From Sphingomonas sp. IC-56 (GTDB taxonomy: Bacteria; Pseudomonadota; Alphaproteobacteria; Sphingomonadales; Sphingomonadaceae), in assembly GCF_021043375.1 (NCBI RefSeq), contig NZ_JAJNDV010000001.1, positions 525,156 to 589,155 on the forward strand: 64,000 nucleotides of DNA. Direction: 5' to 3'. The translations under genes were made by a program, and so were the position numbers. The first letter of the stretch is position 1. Each line of letters starts with the position of its first letter. A model generated the notes under the pieces. That model saw only the letters and a list, made by a program, of their open reading frames with translations. It was not told the origin of the DNA and did no database searches. Below are positions 27,586-36,187 of this stretch, one piece after another.

Positions 27586-28392
27586 ATGGCGCAACGGTAC
27601 CTATTATCAGCCTCCGCGGCGTTGCTCTTCGGCTTCACAGTGCCCGCGGCTGCGCAAACCAAGCTGCCTGGCGACCCGCATGCCGACGATCCCTCGGGCA
27701 TCGTCGCAGACCCCTGCCCGACGCACGCAGCCCCGTCAGACGGCGCCGGCTGGCAGATGTGGAACCTGCACATGCTGACCCGCGATTTCGGCCAGTTGTG
27801 CCGCTATCGCAGCCAGAATGCAGCGCTTCGCAGGGAAAAGGTTCGTGTCGTCTTCATGGGCGACTCCATCACCGACAATTGGATCAACAACGACCGATCC
27901 TTCTTCACGGACGGACTGGTCGATCGTGGCATCAGCGGCCAGACCACGCCGCAAATGCTGGTGCGCTTCCGTCAGGACGTAATCGACCTTCGCCCGCAGG
28001 CGGTGCACATCATGGCCGGCACCAACGACATCGCTGGCAACACCGGCGCTGCCACGATGGAGACGGTCCAGGGCAATATCCGCAGCATGGCGGAACTGGC
28101 CCGCGCACATGGGATCAAGGTCATCCTGGCCTCCATCCCGCCGGCAGGCGCCTTCCCTTGGGCCAAGGACAAGCAGCCGGCTCCGCAGGTCGCGATCATG
28201 AACCACTGGTTGCGCGGTTATGCAGCGGAGAACGGCTTCACCTTTGTCGACTATCACCATGCCATGGCGCAGGCCGACGGCGCGATGAAGGCCGGCCTTT
28301 CGACCGACGGCATTCACCCGACGCCGGAGGGCTATGCCATCATGCGGCCGCTCGCGCTGGCAGCGATCCGCGCCACGCTCGGCGCGAAGTAA
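27586..28392 (+). CDS. Exported SGNH/GDSL hydrolase, possible xyloglucan acetylesterase
   Basis: A 268-residue secreted hydrolase with a signal peptide ending at about residue 23 (VPAAAQ). SGNH blocks are clear: Ser94 in VFMGDSITDNW, Gly115 in RGISGQT, Asn147 in AGTNDI, and Asp241/His244 in STDGIHPTPEGY. Sequence style is that of carbohydrate acetylesterases. Plant xyloglucan is often O-acetylated on galactose, so a deacetylase fits this operon. It starts the esterase - fucosidase - permease - lactonase - hydrolase - lactate dehydrogenase run. The substrate is inferred. Confidence 0.85.
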   Translation: MAQRYLLSASAALLFGFTVPAAAQTKLPGDPHADDPSGIVADPCPTHAAPSDGAGWQMWNLHMLTRDFGQLCRYRSQNAALRREKVRVVFMGDSITDNWINNDRSFFTDGLVDRGISGQTTPQMLVRFRQDVIDLRPQAVHIMAGTNDIAGNTGAATMETVQGNIRSMAELARAHGIKVILASIPPAGAFPWAKDKQPAPQVAIMNHWLRGYAAENGFTFVDYHHAMAQADGAMKAGLSTDGIHPTPEGYAIMRPLALAAIRATLGAK

Positions 28393-28402
28393 GGAACGCT
28401 CG

Positions 28403-30034
28403 ATGCACATTGGACGCCGCGGCTTTCTTGCAGGCACTGCCGCACTCGGCATGGCGCAGGCGGCGCGCGCCGCGAGCCCCATGGGTCAGGCGCGCGGCCC
28501 GGTTCAGGCCAACTGGCCCTCGCTAATCGACAATTACCGCTATCCCGACTGGTTCCGCGACGCCAAGCTGGGCATCTGGTCGCACTGGGGCCCGCAATCG
28601 GTGCCGGAGCAGGGCGATTGGTACGGCCGCTTCATGTACATGCAGGGGCACCCCATGTACGAGCACCACCTCAGGACTTACGGCCATCCCTCCAAGTTCG
28701 GGATGAAGGACATCCAGAACCTCTGGACCGCCGAGCGCTGGGATCCAGAGGCGCTGATGGCCCGCTTCGTGAAGGCCGGCGCGAAATACTTCATGTCGCT
28801 GGGCTGCCACCACGACAATCTCGACTGCTACGACAGCCGCTATCACGCCTGGAACGCCACGCGGGTCGGGCCGAAGAAGGACGTAATCGGCATCTGGAAA
28901 AAGGCGGCGCGCAGCGCTGGCCTGAAGTTCGGCATCTCCAACCATGTCGCCCATGCGTGGCACTGGTACCAGCCGGCCTATGGCTATGATCCTGTGGGGC
29001 CCCACAAGGGGGAGCGCTACGACGCCTTCCGCCTTCGCAAGGACGATGGCGCCGGGCAGTGGTGGGACGGCCTCGACCCTCAAGAGCTCTATACGGGCGC
29101 CCATGCCGTCATGCCCAACGGCATCGACAGCATCGACGCTATGAACAAGTGGCACGATGCGAACAATGGCCAGTGGGTCGAGCATGGGCCGCCAAACGAC
29201 ACGCGCTTCGTCACCAATTGGCTGCTCCGCCAAACCGACATGATCGAGAAATACCGGCCGGACATGGTCTATTTCGACGATTACGGCCTTCCGTTCGGCC
29301 CCGTCGGGCTTGAAGCCGCGGCGGACTATTACAACCGATCGATCGAGTGGCACGGCAAGATCGATGTCGTGATCACCGCCAAGCAGTTGAAGGCGCATGA
29401 GCGCTTCGGCGTGGTGCAGGATGTCGAGCGAGGCTTCACCGACCGGTTGTGGGACGAGCCCTGGCAGACCGACACCTGCATCGGTGACTGGTTCTATAAT
29501 GTCGCGCGTCTGAGGGACCGCAGCTACAAGAGCGGAGAGATGGTCATCCAGCGCCTGGCCGACGTGGTGTCGAAGAACGGCAACCTCCTGCTGTCGATCC
29601 CCCAGCCCGGCGATGGCTCGATCGACGTAGAGGAAGAAAAGATCCTCGACGACATGGCCCGCTGGATCGCAGTGAATGGCGAGGCGATCTACGGCTCCCG
29701 GCCCTGGCGCCGCTTTGGCGAGGGTCCCACGGTGCTTACTCCGGGCATGCAGAACGAGGACAGCGCGTCTGCCTTCAAGCCCCAGGACATCCGCTTCACG
29801 ACCAACAAGGGCTCGCTCTACGCAGCGATGCTCGCCTGGCCCACAGGTCCTATCACCATCACCTCCCTGGCCCGCGGCAAGTGGCAGGGTGAAGTGGAGC
29901 AGGTGACACTGCTAGGCGGCGGAGTGGTCGGCCATCGCAGGGATGGCGCGGGGCTTCACCTGACGCTGCCGCCAAAGCCCGCCGGCGGGTTCGTGCCGGT
30001 GGTTCGGATCGACGGACGGGGTATCCACGCATGA
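28403..30034 (+). CDS. GH29 alpha-L-fucosidase
   Basis: A 543-residue exported enzyme with a twin-arginine-like leader (IGRRGFLAGTAALG), so it may go through the Tat system. GH29 landmarks are KLGIWSHWGPQSVPEQGDWYGR near the start, the substrate-binding CHHDNLDCYDS (135-145), and the nucleophile Asp292 in MVYFDDYGLPFG. The acid/base residue is variable in this family and was not placed. It would release the terminal L-fucose from fucosylated xyloglucan side chains. The start follows the esterase by 10 bases with AAGGAA in between; the stop overlaps the permease start. Confidence 0.92.
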   Translation: MHIGRRGFLAGTAALGMAQAARAASPMGQARGPVQANWPSLIDNYRYPDWFRDAKLGIWSHWGPQSVPEQGDWYGRFMYMQGHPMYEHHLRTYGHPSKFGMKDIQNLWTAERWDPEALMARFVKAGAKYFMSLGCHHDNLDCYDSRYHAWNATRVGPKKDVIGIWKKAARSAGLKFGISNHVAHAWHWYQPAYGYDPVGPHKGERYDAFRLRKDDGAGQWWDGLDPQELYTGAHAVMPNGIDSIDAMNKWHDANNGQWVEHGPPNDTRFVTNWLLRQTDMIEKYRPDMVYFDDYGLPFGPVGLEAAADYYNRSIEWHGKIDVVITAKQLKAHERFGVVQDVERGFTDRLWDEPWQTDTCIGDWFYNVARLRDRSYKSGEMVIQRLADVVSKNGNLLLSIPQPGDGSIDVEEEKILDDMARWIAVNGEAIYGSRPWRRFGEGPTVLTPGMQNEDSASAFKPQDIRFTTNKGSLYAAMLAWPTGPITITSLARGKWQGEVEQVTLLGGGVVGHRRDGAGLHLTLPPKPAGGFVPVVRIDGRGIHA

Positions 30035-31302
30035 GCGACACAGGACGCCGGAGCGCAGTCGCCGGCCCGCTGCCCCTCGCCCTGATCGTTGCATTGTTCT
30101 TCCTGTGGGGTGTCGCGAACAACCTCAACGACGTGCTGATCGCGCACTTCAAAAAGCTGTTCACGCTCGGCGATTTTCAGGCTGGGCTGGTGCAGTCGGC
30201 CTTCTATCTCGGCTATTTCTGCCTCGCGATCCCCGCCGCGCTGTTCATGCGATCCTATGGATACCGCGCCGCAGTGCTGCTCGGCCTGTGCCTCTATGCC
30301 TCGGGGGCGCTGCTGTTCTGGCCGGCCGCAGGCGCGCAAAGCTATCCCTTCTTCCTTGTCGCCCTGTTCGTGATCGCCAGCGGCCTTGCCTTTCTGGAGA
30401 CCTCCGCGAACCCGCTGATCGCGCGCTTAGGCTCGCAAGACACGGCCTCACGGCGGCTGAACCTGGCTCAGGCGTTCAACCCGCTCGGCTCCATCGCTGG
30501 CGTCGTCCTTGGCAGCCGGTTCATCCTGTCTGGCGTGTCCGTCACGCCCGAGCAGATGGCAGCCATGACCCCCGACGCGCTCACCACCTTCCGCGCGACC
30601 GAGGCTGCGGCGGTGCAGATGCCCTATCTCCTCATTGGGCTGGGCGTGCTGCTATGGGCGCTTCTGATCCGCTTCACCCCCTTTCCCGCCATCGCCACCG
30701 AACGCGAGGTGGAGGAAGGCGTCGGCGCCGCGCAGGATTTCGGCTCCGTTCTCCGTAACCCGCGCGTGATCACCGGCGTAGCTGCTCAATTCTTCTATGT
30801 CGGTGCGCAGGTCGGCATTTGGAGCTTCCTGATCCGCTATGCCGAAGTGGCGGTTCCCGGCACCACCGAGCACCAAGCAGCGGGCTATCTGACTCTTTCC
30901 CTCATGCTGTTCATGGTCGGGCGGTTCGCCGGCGCCGCGCTGATGAGCCGACTGTCGCCGCTGCCGCTGCTCGCCGGATTTGCGGCAATGGCAGGACTGC
31001 TGTGCGTTGCCGCGACCCTGACGGGCGGCATGATGGGCTTGGGCGCGCTGGTTGCCAGCAGCTTCTTCATGTCGATCATGTACCCGACCATCTTCGCGGA
31101 GTCCGTTCACGGCCTGGGACCGCGCACCAAGTCCGCCTCGGCGCTCCTGGTGATGGCAATTGTCGGAGGCGCCGTTTTCCCCGCGATCATGGGCTATGTC
31201 TCGGACGTGAGCGGTTCCATACTGAACGCAATGCTCGTGCCCGCGCTCTGCTTCGCCGTGGTGGTTCTCTTTGCGCTCAGGGCGCGCCGCGCGACCGCGT
31301 GA
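30031..31302 (+). CDS. fucP: L-fucose:H+ symporter
   Basis: A 423-residue major facilitator superfamily permease with about 12 hydrophobic segments. The N-terminal FFLWGVANNLNDVLIAHFKKLF and LETSANPLIARLGS are hallmarks of the FucP/GluP group. It would bring L-fucose freed in the periplasm across the inner membrane. ATG overlaps the fucosidase stop and the stop overlaps the lactonase GTG, so release, uptake and first metabolic steps are translated together. Confidence 0.92.
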   Translation: MSDTGRRSAVAGPLPLALIVALFFLWGVANNLNDVLIAHFKKLFTLGDFQAGLVQSAFYLGYFCLAIPAALFMRSYGYRAAVLLGLCLYASGALLFWPAAGAQSYPFFLVALFVIASGLAFLETSANPLIARLGSQDTASRRLNLAQAFNPLGSIAGVVLGSRFILSGVSVTPEQMAAMTPDALTTFRATEAAAVQMPYLLIGLGVLLWALLIRFTPFPAIATEREVEEGVGAAQDFGSVLRNPRVITGVAAQFFYVGAQVGIWSFLIRYAEVAVPGTTEHQAAGYLTLSLMLFMVGRFAGAALMSRLSPLPLLAGFAAMAGLLCVAATLTGGMMGLGALVASSFFMSIMYPTIFAESVHGLGPRTKSASALLVMAIVGGAVFPAIMGYVSDVSGSILNAMLVPALCFAVVVLFALRARRATA

Positions 31303-32072
31303 TCGACGCCCATGTCCATCTCTGGCAGTTGGGCCGGCATGGCTGCGCCTGGCCGACAGCCGATCTACAGCCGATCTACCGCGACTTCATCCTGGAGGAC
31401 CTGCCCACGCCGGCGCAGGACGTGATCCTGGTGCAGACCCAGGAACACCCCGCTGACACTGCATGGCTGCTCGCCCTGGCCACGAACCCACGCGTGCGCG
31501 GCGTGGTCGGCTGGGCCGATATTACTCGGCCAGAGACATTCCCGCGCCACCCTAAGCTGAAGGGCTTGCGCCCGATGGTGCAGGACCAGCCCGCCGACTG
31601 GTACGACCGCTTGGAGATCGCGCCCGGCCTGCTCGCGATCGAGCGCAACGGACTGGTTCTCGACGCGCTGATCCGCCCCTGCCACCTCCCCGCCCTGGCG
31701 CGGCTGGCCGATCGTCACGGCAGCCTTCAGATCGTCGTCGACCATGCTGCCAAGCCCGACTTCGGCGATCTCGCACCCTGGACTGACGGAATGGCGGCCC
31801 TCGCCGCGCATCCGAACGCCGCCTGCAAGCTGTCCGGCCTGCTTACCGAACTGTCCCCCGGCGCGGACCCGGAGGCAATCCGCCCCGCCTTCGACATGCT
31901 ATGGCAGATGTTCGGGCCAGATCGGCTCATCTGGGGCAGCGATTGGCCTGTGCTCACCCTCGCCGCCTCCTATACGGACTGGCTCGACCTCGCCCGCAGC
32001 CTCGTACCGGCGTCCCACCATCCCGCGGTTTTCGGCGCCAATGCCGCCCGCATCTACCGCCTCAGCCTTTAG
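31299..32072 (+). CDS. Amidohydrolase, probable L-fucono-1,5-lactonase
   Basis: A 257-residue amidohydrolase-2 family enzyme. The N-terminal metal motif is DAHVHLW (His5, His7), a central His is in VVDHAAKPDFG, and the C-terminal Asp is in LIWGSDWPVL. Members of this group hydrolyse sugar lactones such as L-fuconolactone and L-rhamnonolactone. The product here would be L-fuconate, the FucD substrate. GTG 31299 overlaps the fucP stop (GTGA); longer readings run through the permease gene. Confidence 0.88.
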   Translation: MIDAHVHLWQLGRHGCAWPTADLQPIYRDFILEDLPTPAQDVILVQTQEHPADTAWLLALATNPRVRGVVGWADITRPETFPRHPKLKGLRPMVQDQPADWYDRLEIAPGLLAIERNGLVLDALIRPCHLPALARLADRHGSLQIVVDHAAKPDFGDLAPWTDGMAALAAHPNAACKLSGLLTELSPGADPEAIRPAFDMLWQMFGPDRLIWGSDWPVLTLAASYTDWLDLARSLVPASHHPAVFGANAARIYRLSL

Positions 32073-32082
32073 GAGACCCTTT

Positions 32083-32925
32083 ATGAAGCTCGTCCGCTAC
32101 GGCCCCCTCGGCGCCGAGAAGCCCGGCCTGATCGACGCCACCGGCGCGCTGCGCGACTTGTCCGCCCATGTCGATGACATCGCCGGTGCCGCGATCAGTC
32201 CCGCCAGCCTCGCCCGGCTGGCCACGCTCGATCATGCCAGCCTGCCCCCCGTCGAGGGCGAGCCGCGCCTCGGACCATGCGTTGGCCAAGTGGGCAAGTT
32301 CCTCTGCATCGGCCTGAACTATTCGGATCACGCCGCGGAAACGGGCGCCACCGTCCCGCCTGAGCCTGTCCTGTTCACCAAGGCGACCAGCGCGATCATC
32401 GGTCCCAATGACGATGTCCACCTGCCCCGCGGCTCCACCAAGAGCGACTGGGAGGTCGAGTTGGCGGTCGTGATCGGCAGCACCGCCAAATATGTCTCGG
32501 AGGAAGAAGCCGAGGCATGCATCGCGGGTTATTGCGTCGTCAACGATCTGTCGGAGCGCGAGTACCAACTCGAACGTCATGGCACCTGGGACAAGGGCAA
32601 GGGCTGCGACACCTTCGGCCCGATCGGCCCCTGGCTCGTTACCAAGGACGAAGTCGGTGATCCATGCAGCCTCGGCATGTGGCTGGAGGTCAACGGCCAG
32701 CGTTTCCAGGACGGCTCCAGCGCCACCATGGTCTACAAGCCCGCTTTCCTGGTCAGCTATGTCAGCCAGTTCATGTCGCTTCAGCCTGGAGACGTGATCT
32801 CCACCGGCACCCCGCCTGGCGTCGGCATGGGCCAGAAGCCACCGCTCTTCCTCAAGGGCGGCGACGTCATGCGGCTGGGCATCGAGAAGCTTGGACAACA
32901 GCAGCAGCGCGTGCTGGCGGACTGA
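32083..32925 (+). CDS. FAH family hydrolase, probable 2,4-diketo-3-deoxy-L-fuconate hydrolase
   Basis: A 280-residue fumarylacetoacetate hydrolase-family enzyme. [14 protein letters not shown], the metal-binding glutamates of [10 protein letters not shown], Asp of VVNDLSERE, and [14 protein letters not shown] are family signatures. In the non-phosphorylative L-fucose route this step splits the diketo acid into pyruvate and L-lactate. The ATG at 32083 is backed by AGGAG about seven bases upstream. The next gene encodes an L-lactate dehydrogenase, which fits the product. Confidence 0.9.
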   Translation: MKLVRYGPLGAEKPGLIDATGALRDLSAHVDDIAGAAISPASLARLATLDHASLPPVEGEPRLGPCVGQVGKFLCIGLNYSDHAAETGATVPPEPVLFTKATSAIIGPNDDVHLPRGSTKSDWEVELAVVIGSTAKYVSEEEAEACIAGYCVVNDLSEREYQLERHGTWDKGKGCDTFGPIGPWLVTKDEVGDPCSLGMWLEVNGQRFQDGSSATMVYKPAFLVSYVSQFMSLQPGDVISTGTPPGVGMGQKPPLFLKGGDVMRLGIEKLGQQQQRVLAD

Positions 32926-32930
32926 TCCCA

Positions 32931-34082
32931 ATGGTGAAGGCAGCCTCGGCTTTCGACTATCGCACGCTTGCCCGGCGGAGGCTGCCGCACTTCCTGTTCG
33001 AATATATGGACGGCGGCGCCTATGCCGAGGTGACGCTTCGCCGCAACGTGACCGTGCTGGAGCAGCTCGCGCTGCGTCAGCGCGTGCTGCGCGACGTGTC
33101 GGCGCTGGACCTTTCGACCGACCTGTTCGGCATGCGCCAGACGCTGCCGGTTGCGCTCGGACCGATCGGCCTTGCCGGCATGAACGCGCGGCGGGGCGAG
33201 ACCATGGCCGTGCGCGCCGCGAACAGGGCCGGTGTCCCCTTCTGCCTATCCACCGTGTCCGTCTGCCCTTTGGGCGAGGTCGCCCACGCCAGCACCGATC
33301 CGCTCTGGTTCCAGCTCTACATGATCCGAGACCGGGGCCTTGTCCGCGATCTCCTGGCGCAGGCGCGGGAGGCGGGATGCTCGGCGCTTGTCTTCACAGT
33401 GGACATGCCGGTGCCAGGCACACGCTACCGGGACTATCGGTCCGGGCTTGCGGGTGCCCCCGGGCTCCGCGGGGGCCTGCGCAGGCTTGGCCAGGCGATG
33501 CGGCGCCCGCGCTGGGCCTGGGATGTCGGCCTGTTTGGGCGGCCGCACCATCTGGGCAATGTCGCACCGGCGCTCGCGGGCCGCACCGGGCTGGAGGATT
33601 TCCTCGGCTGGATGCGCGACAATTTCGACCCGTCGATCCAGTGGCGCGACCTGGACTTCATTCGTGAGAGCTGGGACGGCCCGCTGGTTATCAAGGGCAT
33701 CCTCGACCCGGAGGACGCGCTACAGGCCGCTGCGCTTGGGGCAGATGGCATCGTCGTGTCCAACCATGGCGGGCGGCAGCTCGACGGAGTCCCTGCCACT
33801 GCCACGGTCCTGCCCGGGATTGTCGACGCCGTGGGTGACCGGCTGACCATCCTCGCGGACGGAGGCGTCCGCTCGGGCCTGGACGTCGTGAAGATGCTGG
33901 CACTTGGCGCCCACGGGGTGCTGCTGGGCCGTGCCTGGGCCTATGCCTTGGCCGGCGGGGGCGAAGAAGGCGTTTCGCACATGCTGCGGCTAATCGAAGC
34001 CGAGATGCGGGTCGCCATGGCGCTGTGCGGCGCCCGCTCCGTCCGAGAGATCAACCGCGAGATGCTGGTGCAAGCTCTCTGA
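32931..34082 (+). CDS. lldD: FMN-dependent L-lactate dehydrogenase
   Basis: A 383-residue alpha-hydroxy acid oxidase family protein. The catalytic His and FMN/substrate contacts are in [12 protein letters not shown], with [20 protein letters not shown] for phosphate binding and the N-terminal [15 protein letters not shown]. It oxidises L-lactate to pyruvate and usually passes electrons to quinone at the membrane. Six bases separate it from the hydrolase, so it is likely dedicated to lactate made from L-fucose. Other 2-hydroxy acids are possible substrates. Confidence 0.9.
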   Translation: MVKAASAFDYRTLARRRLPHFLFEYMDGGAYAEVTLRRNVTVLEQLALRQRVLRDVSALDLSTDLFGMRQTLPVALGPIGLAGMNARRGETMAVRAANRAGVPFCLSTVSVCPLGEVAHASTDPLWFQLYMIRDRGLVRDLLAQAREAGCSALVFTVDMPVPGTRYRDYRSGLAGAPGLRGGLRRLGQAMRRPRWAWDVGLFGRPHHLGNVAPALAGRTGLEDFLGWMRDNFDPSIQWRDLDFIRESWDGPLVIKGILDPEDALQAAALGADGIVVSNHGGRQLDGVPATATVLPGIVDAVGDRLTILADGGVRSGLDVVKMLALGAHGVLLGRAWAYALAGGGEEGVSHMLRLIEAEMRVAMALCGARSVREINREMLVQAL

Positions 34083-34098
34083 GCGGTGCCAATCGTCC

Positions 34099-36180
34099 CT
34101 AAGCCACAGCCTCCCGATCCACCGACTGCGCCTGCCGTAGCAACGGCGTGGTACCGTAAAGGGCCATTTTCAGCTGCTCGGGACTGAACGGCTTTTCGAG
34201 AACCGCGGCGCAGTCGCTGGCAGCCAGCTTGTCCGCGTCGGCATAGCCGGTGATGATCAGCGCGGGGATCGCCGGGCAGACGGTGCGGAGCTGCCGCACC
34301 AGTTCGGTGCCCGAGGTGCGCGGCATCGCATAGTCGGTGATGAGCAGGTCAAACGCGTGAGGATCCTGCCGCGCGAGTTCCACTGCGGAGCCCGCGTCGG
34401 CGGTGTGCGTCACGCGGTGGCCGAGATCCTCGAGCAAGGCGGCGGTCGTCGTGCGGACCGCGTCGTGATCGTCGACCAGCAGGATGTTAAGCGTTGGCGG
34501 CGAGCCTAAATTCTCGACCATGAGCGGAATGACGTCCGCCTGCTGGGCCGCACCCTCGGGCAGCCAGATCTCGACGCAGGTGCCCTTCCCCACTTCGCTG
34601 TCGACGCGGACCACGCCGCCCGACTGTTGGGCGAAGCCATAGACCATGCTGAGTCCAAGCCCCGTACCCTTGCCCACCGCCTTGGTCGTGAAGAAGGGTT
34701 CGAGCACCTGGTCGAGCAGATGCTGTTCAATGCCGCAGCCGGTGTCCTGGACCGAGAGCACGACATAGCGGCCGGGGGCGAGATCGACGCCCGGCTGGGC
34801 CGCGGCGATTTCGGCATTGCGCGCCGAAACGGTGATCGAGCCGCCGTCCGGCATCGCGTCGCGCGCGTTGATGACGAGGTTCATCAGCGCGAGTTCGAGT
34901 TGGGCGGAATCCGCGAACACCGGGGATACGTCGGGTTCGAGTGCCCAGTGCAATTCGACCAGTCCGCCCAGCGTGTGGGCGAGCAGATCGGTCACCGAGA
35001 CCGACAGCTTGTCGATTTCGATCACCGCGGGCGCCAGCTTCTGCCGGCGGGCGAAGGCGAGCAGGTGCTTGACCAGCCCGGCCCCCTGCTCGGCGGCGTG
35101 GCGGGTCATGCCGACGATCTTGCGCTGGTCGTCGGTCAACGCGACGCGCCGCTCGATCATGCCGAGCCCGCCCAGAACCGCGGCGAGCAGATTGTTGAAG
35201 TCATGGGCGATGCCGCCGGTCAGCTGACCGATCGCGTCCATCTTGCGCGCCTGGGTAAGCTGGCTTTCCAGCTCCTTGCGCTCGGTGACGTCCAGCAGCG
35301 TGCCGGCATATTCGACCGGATTGCCCTGCGGGTCGCGCAGCAGCACGGCCTGGTCGAGGAAATGCTTGTACTGACCATCGGCGCATTGCCAGCGATACTC
35401 GACCGACAGCGACCGGCCGAAGGGCCGGCCCGCCATGGCCTCGATCACGCGCGCGCGATCCTCGGGATGAAGCCGATCGATCCACATCGATGGATCGCGG
35501 GCGATCTCCTCGAACGCATAGCCGGTAACGGCCGAGAAATTGCCGCTGACGAACTTGGGCATGCGCGGGCTGGCGTGCACGTCCTCGAGATACAGGACGA
35601 TGGGCAGCGATTCGATGATCGCTTCCTGACGCTGCTGCGCGCGGCGCAGCTCCTGCTCAACCCGCAGCCGTTCGGCATTGGCACGCAGATTGGCGTCCAG
35701 CAGCGCCTGTTCCTGGCGCGCCTTTCGCTGAATCTCCTTGGTCATGGTGAACAGGTCGACGAACACCGCCACTTTCGAGCGCAGGATGGTCGCGTCGACC
35801 GGCTTGAAGACATAATCGACCGCGCCCATCGAATAGCCGCGGATCAGGTGCTGCGCTTCCTTGTTCACCGCCGACAGGAACACGATCGGCACGCGCTTGG
35901 TCTGGTCGCGCGAGCGGATGATCTGGGCGGTTTCGTAGCCGTCCATGCCGGGCATGTAGACGTCGAGCAGGATGACCGCGAACTCGCCCTTCAACAGCTG
36001 GCGCAGCGCCTCCTCGCCCGAATTGGCGACCACCACATCGGCCACATCTTCCAGCACAGTGGAGACGGCGAGCAGGTTACGCTCGTCATCGTCGACCAGC
36101 AGCACGCGGGCACGCGGCACAGGGCCTTCCTCGGCAGAGGAAAGCGCCAGCGTCTGTGCAGGCGACAAGGTTGCGTGCAT
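34099..36180 (-). CDS. Hybrid sensor kinase, REC-PAS-HisKA-HATPase-REC
   Basis: A 693-residue soluble two-component protein. Order: receiver (about 25-140, phospho-acceptor Asp73 in VILLDVYMPGMDGYE), short coiled coil, PAS/PAC (about 190-305), histidine kinase A with His326 in GGIAHDFNNLL, ATPase (about 430-550, TGLGLSMVYGF), and a C-terminal receiver (about 570-685, Asp in LLITDYAMP). No membrane segments. It begins 7 bases after the giant kinase gene in the same direction, so the two are probably co-transcribed and may form a phosphorelay. Confidence 0.9.
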   Translation of the reverse strand: MHATLSPAQTLALSSAEEGPVPRARVLLVDDDERNLLAVSTVLEDVADVVVANSGEEALRQLLKGEFAVILLDVYMPGMDGYETAQIIRSRDQTKRVPIVFLSAVNKEAQHLIRGYSMGAVDYVFKPVDATILRSKVAVFVDLFTMTKEIQRKARQEQALLDANLRANAERLRVEQELRRAQQRQEAIIESLPIVLYLEDVHASPRMPKFVSGNFSAVTGYAFEEIARDPSMWIDRLHPEDRARVIEAMAGRPFGRSLSVEYRWQCADGQYKHFLDQAVLLRDPQGNPVEYAGTLLDVTERKELESQLTQARKMDAIGQLTGGIAHDFNNLLAAVLGGLGMIERRVALTDDQRKIVGMTRHAAEQGAGLVKHLLAFARRQKLAPAVIEIDKLSVSVTDLLAHTLGGLVELHWALEPDVSPVFADSAQLELALMNLVINARDAMPDGGSITVSARNAEIAAAQPGVDLAPGRYVVLSVQDTGCGIEQHLLDQVLEPFFTTKAVGKGTGLGLSMVYGFAQQSGGVVRVDSEVGKGTCVEIWLPEGAAQQADVIPLMVENLGSPPTLNILLVDDHDAVRTTTAALLEDLGHRVTHTADAGSAVELARQDPHAFDLLITDYAMPRTSGTELVRQLRTVCPAIPALIITGYADADKLAASDCAAVLEKPFSPEQLKMALYGTTPLLRQAQSVDREAVA

Positions 36181-36187
36181 TCCTACC

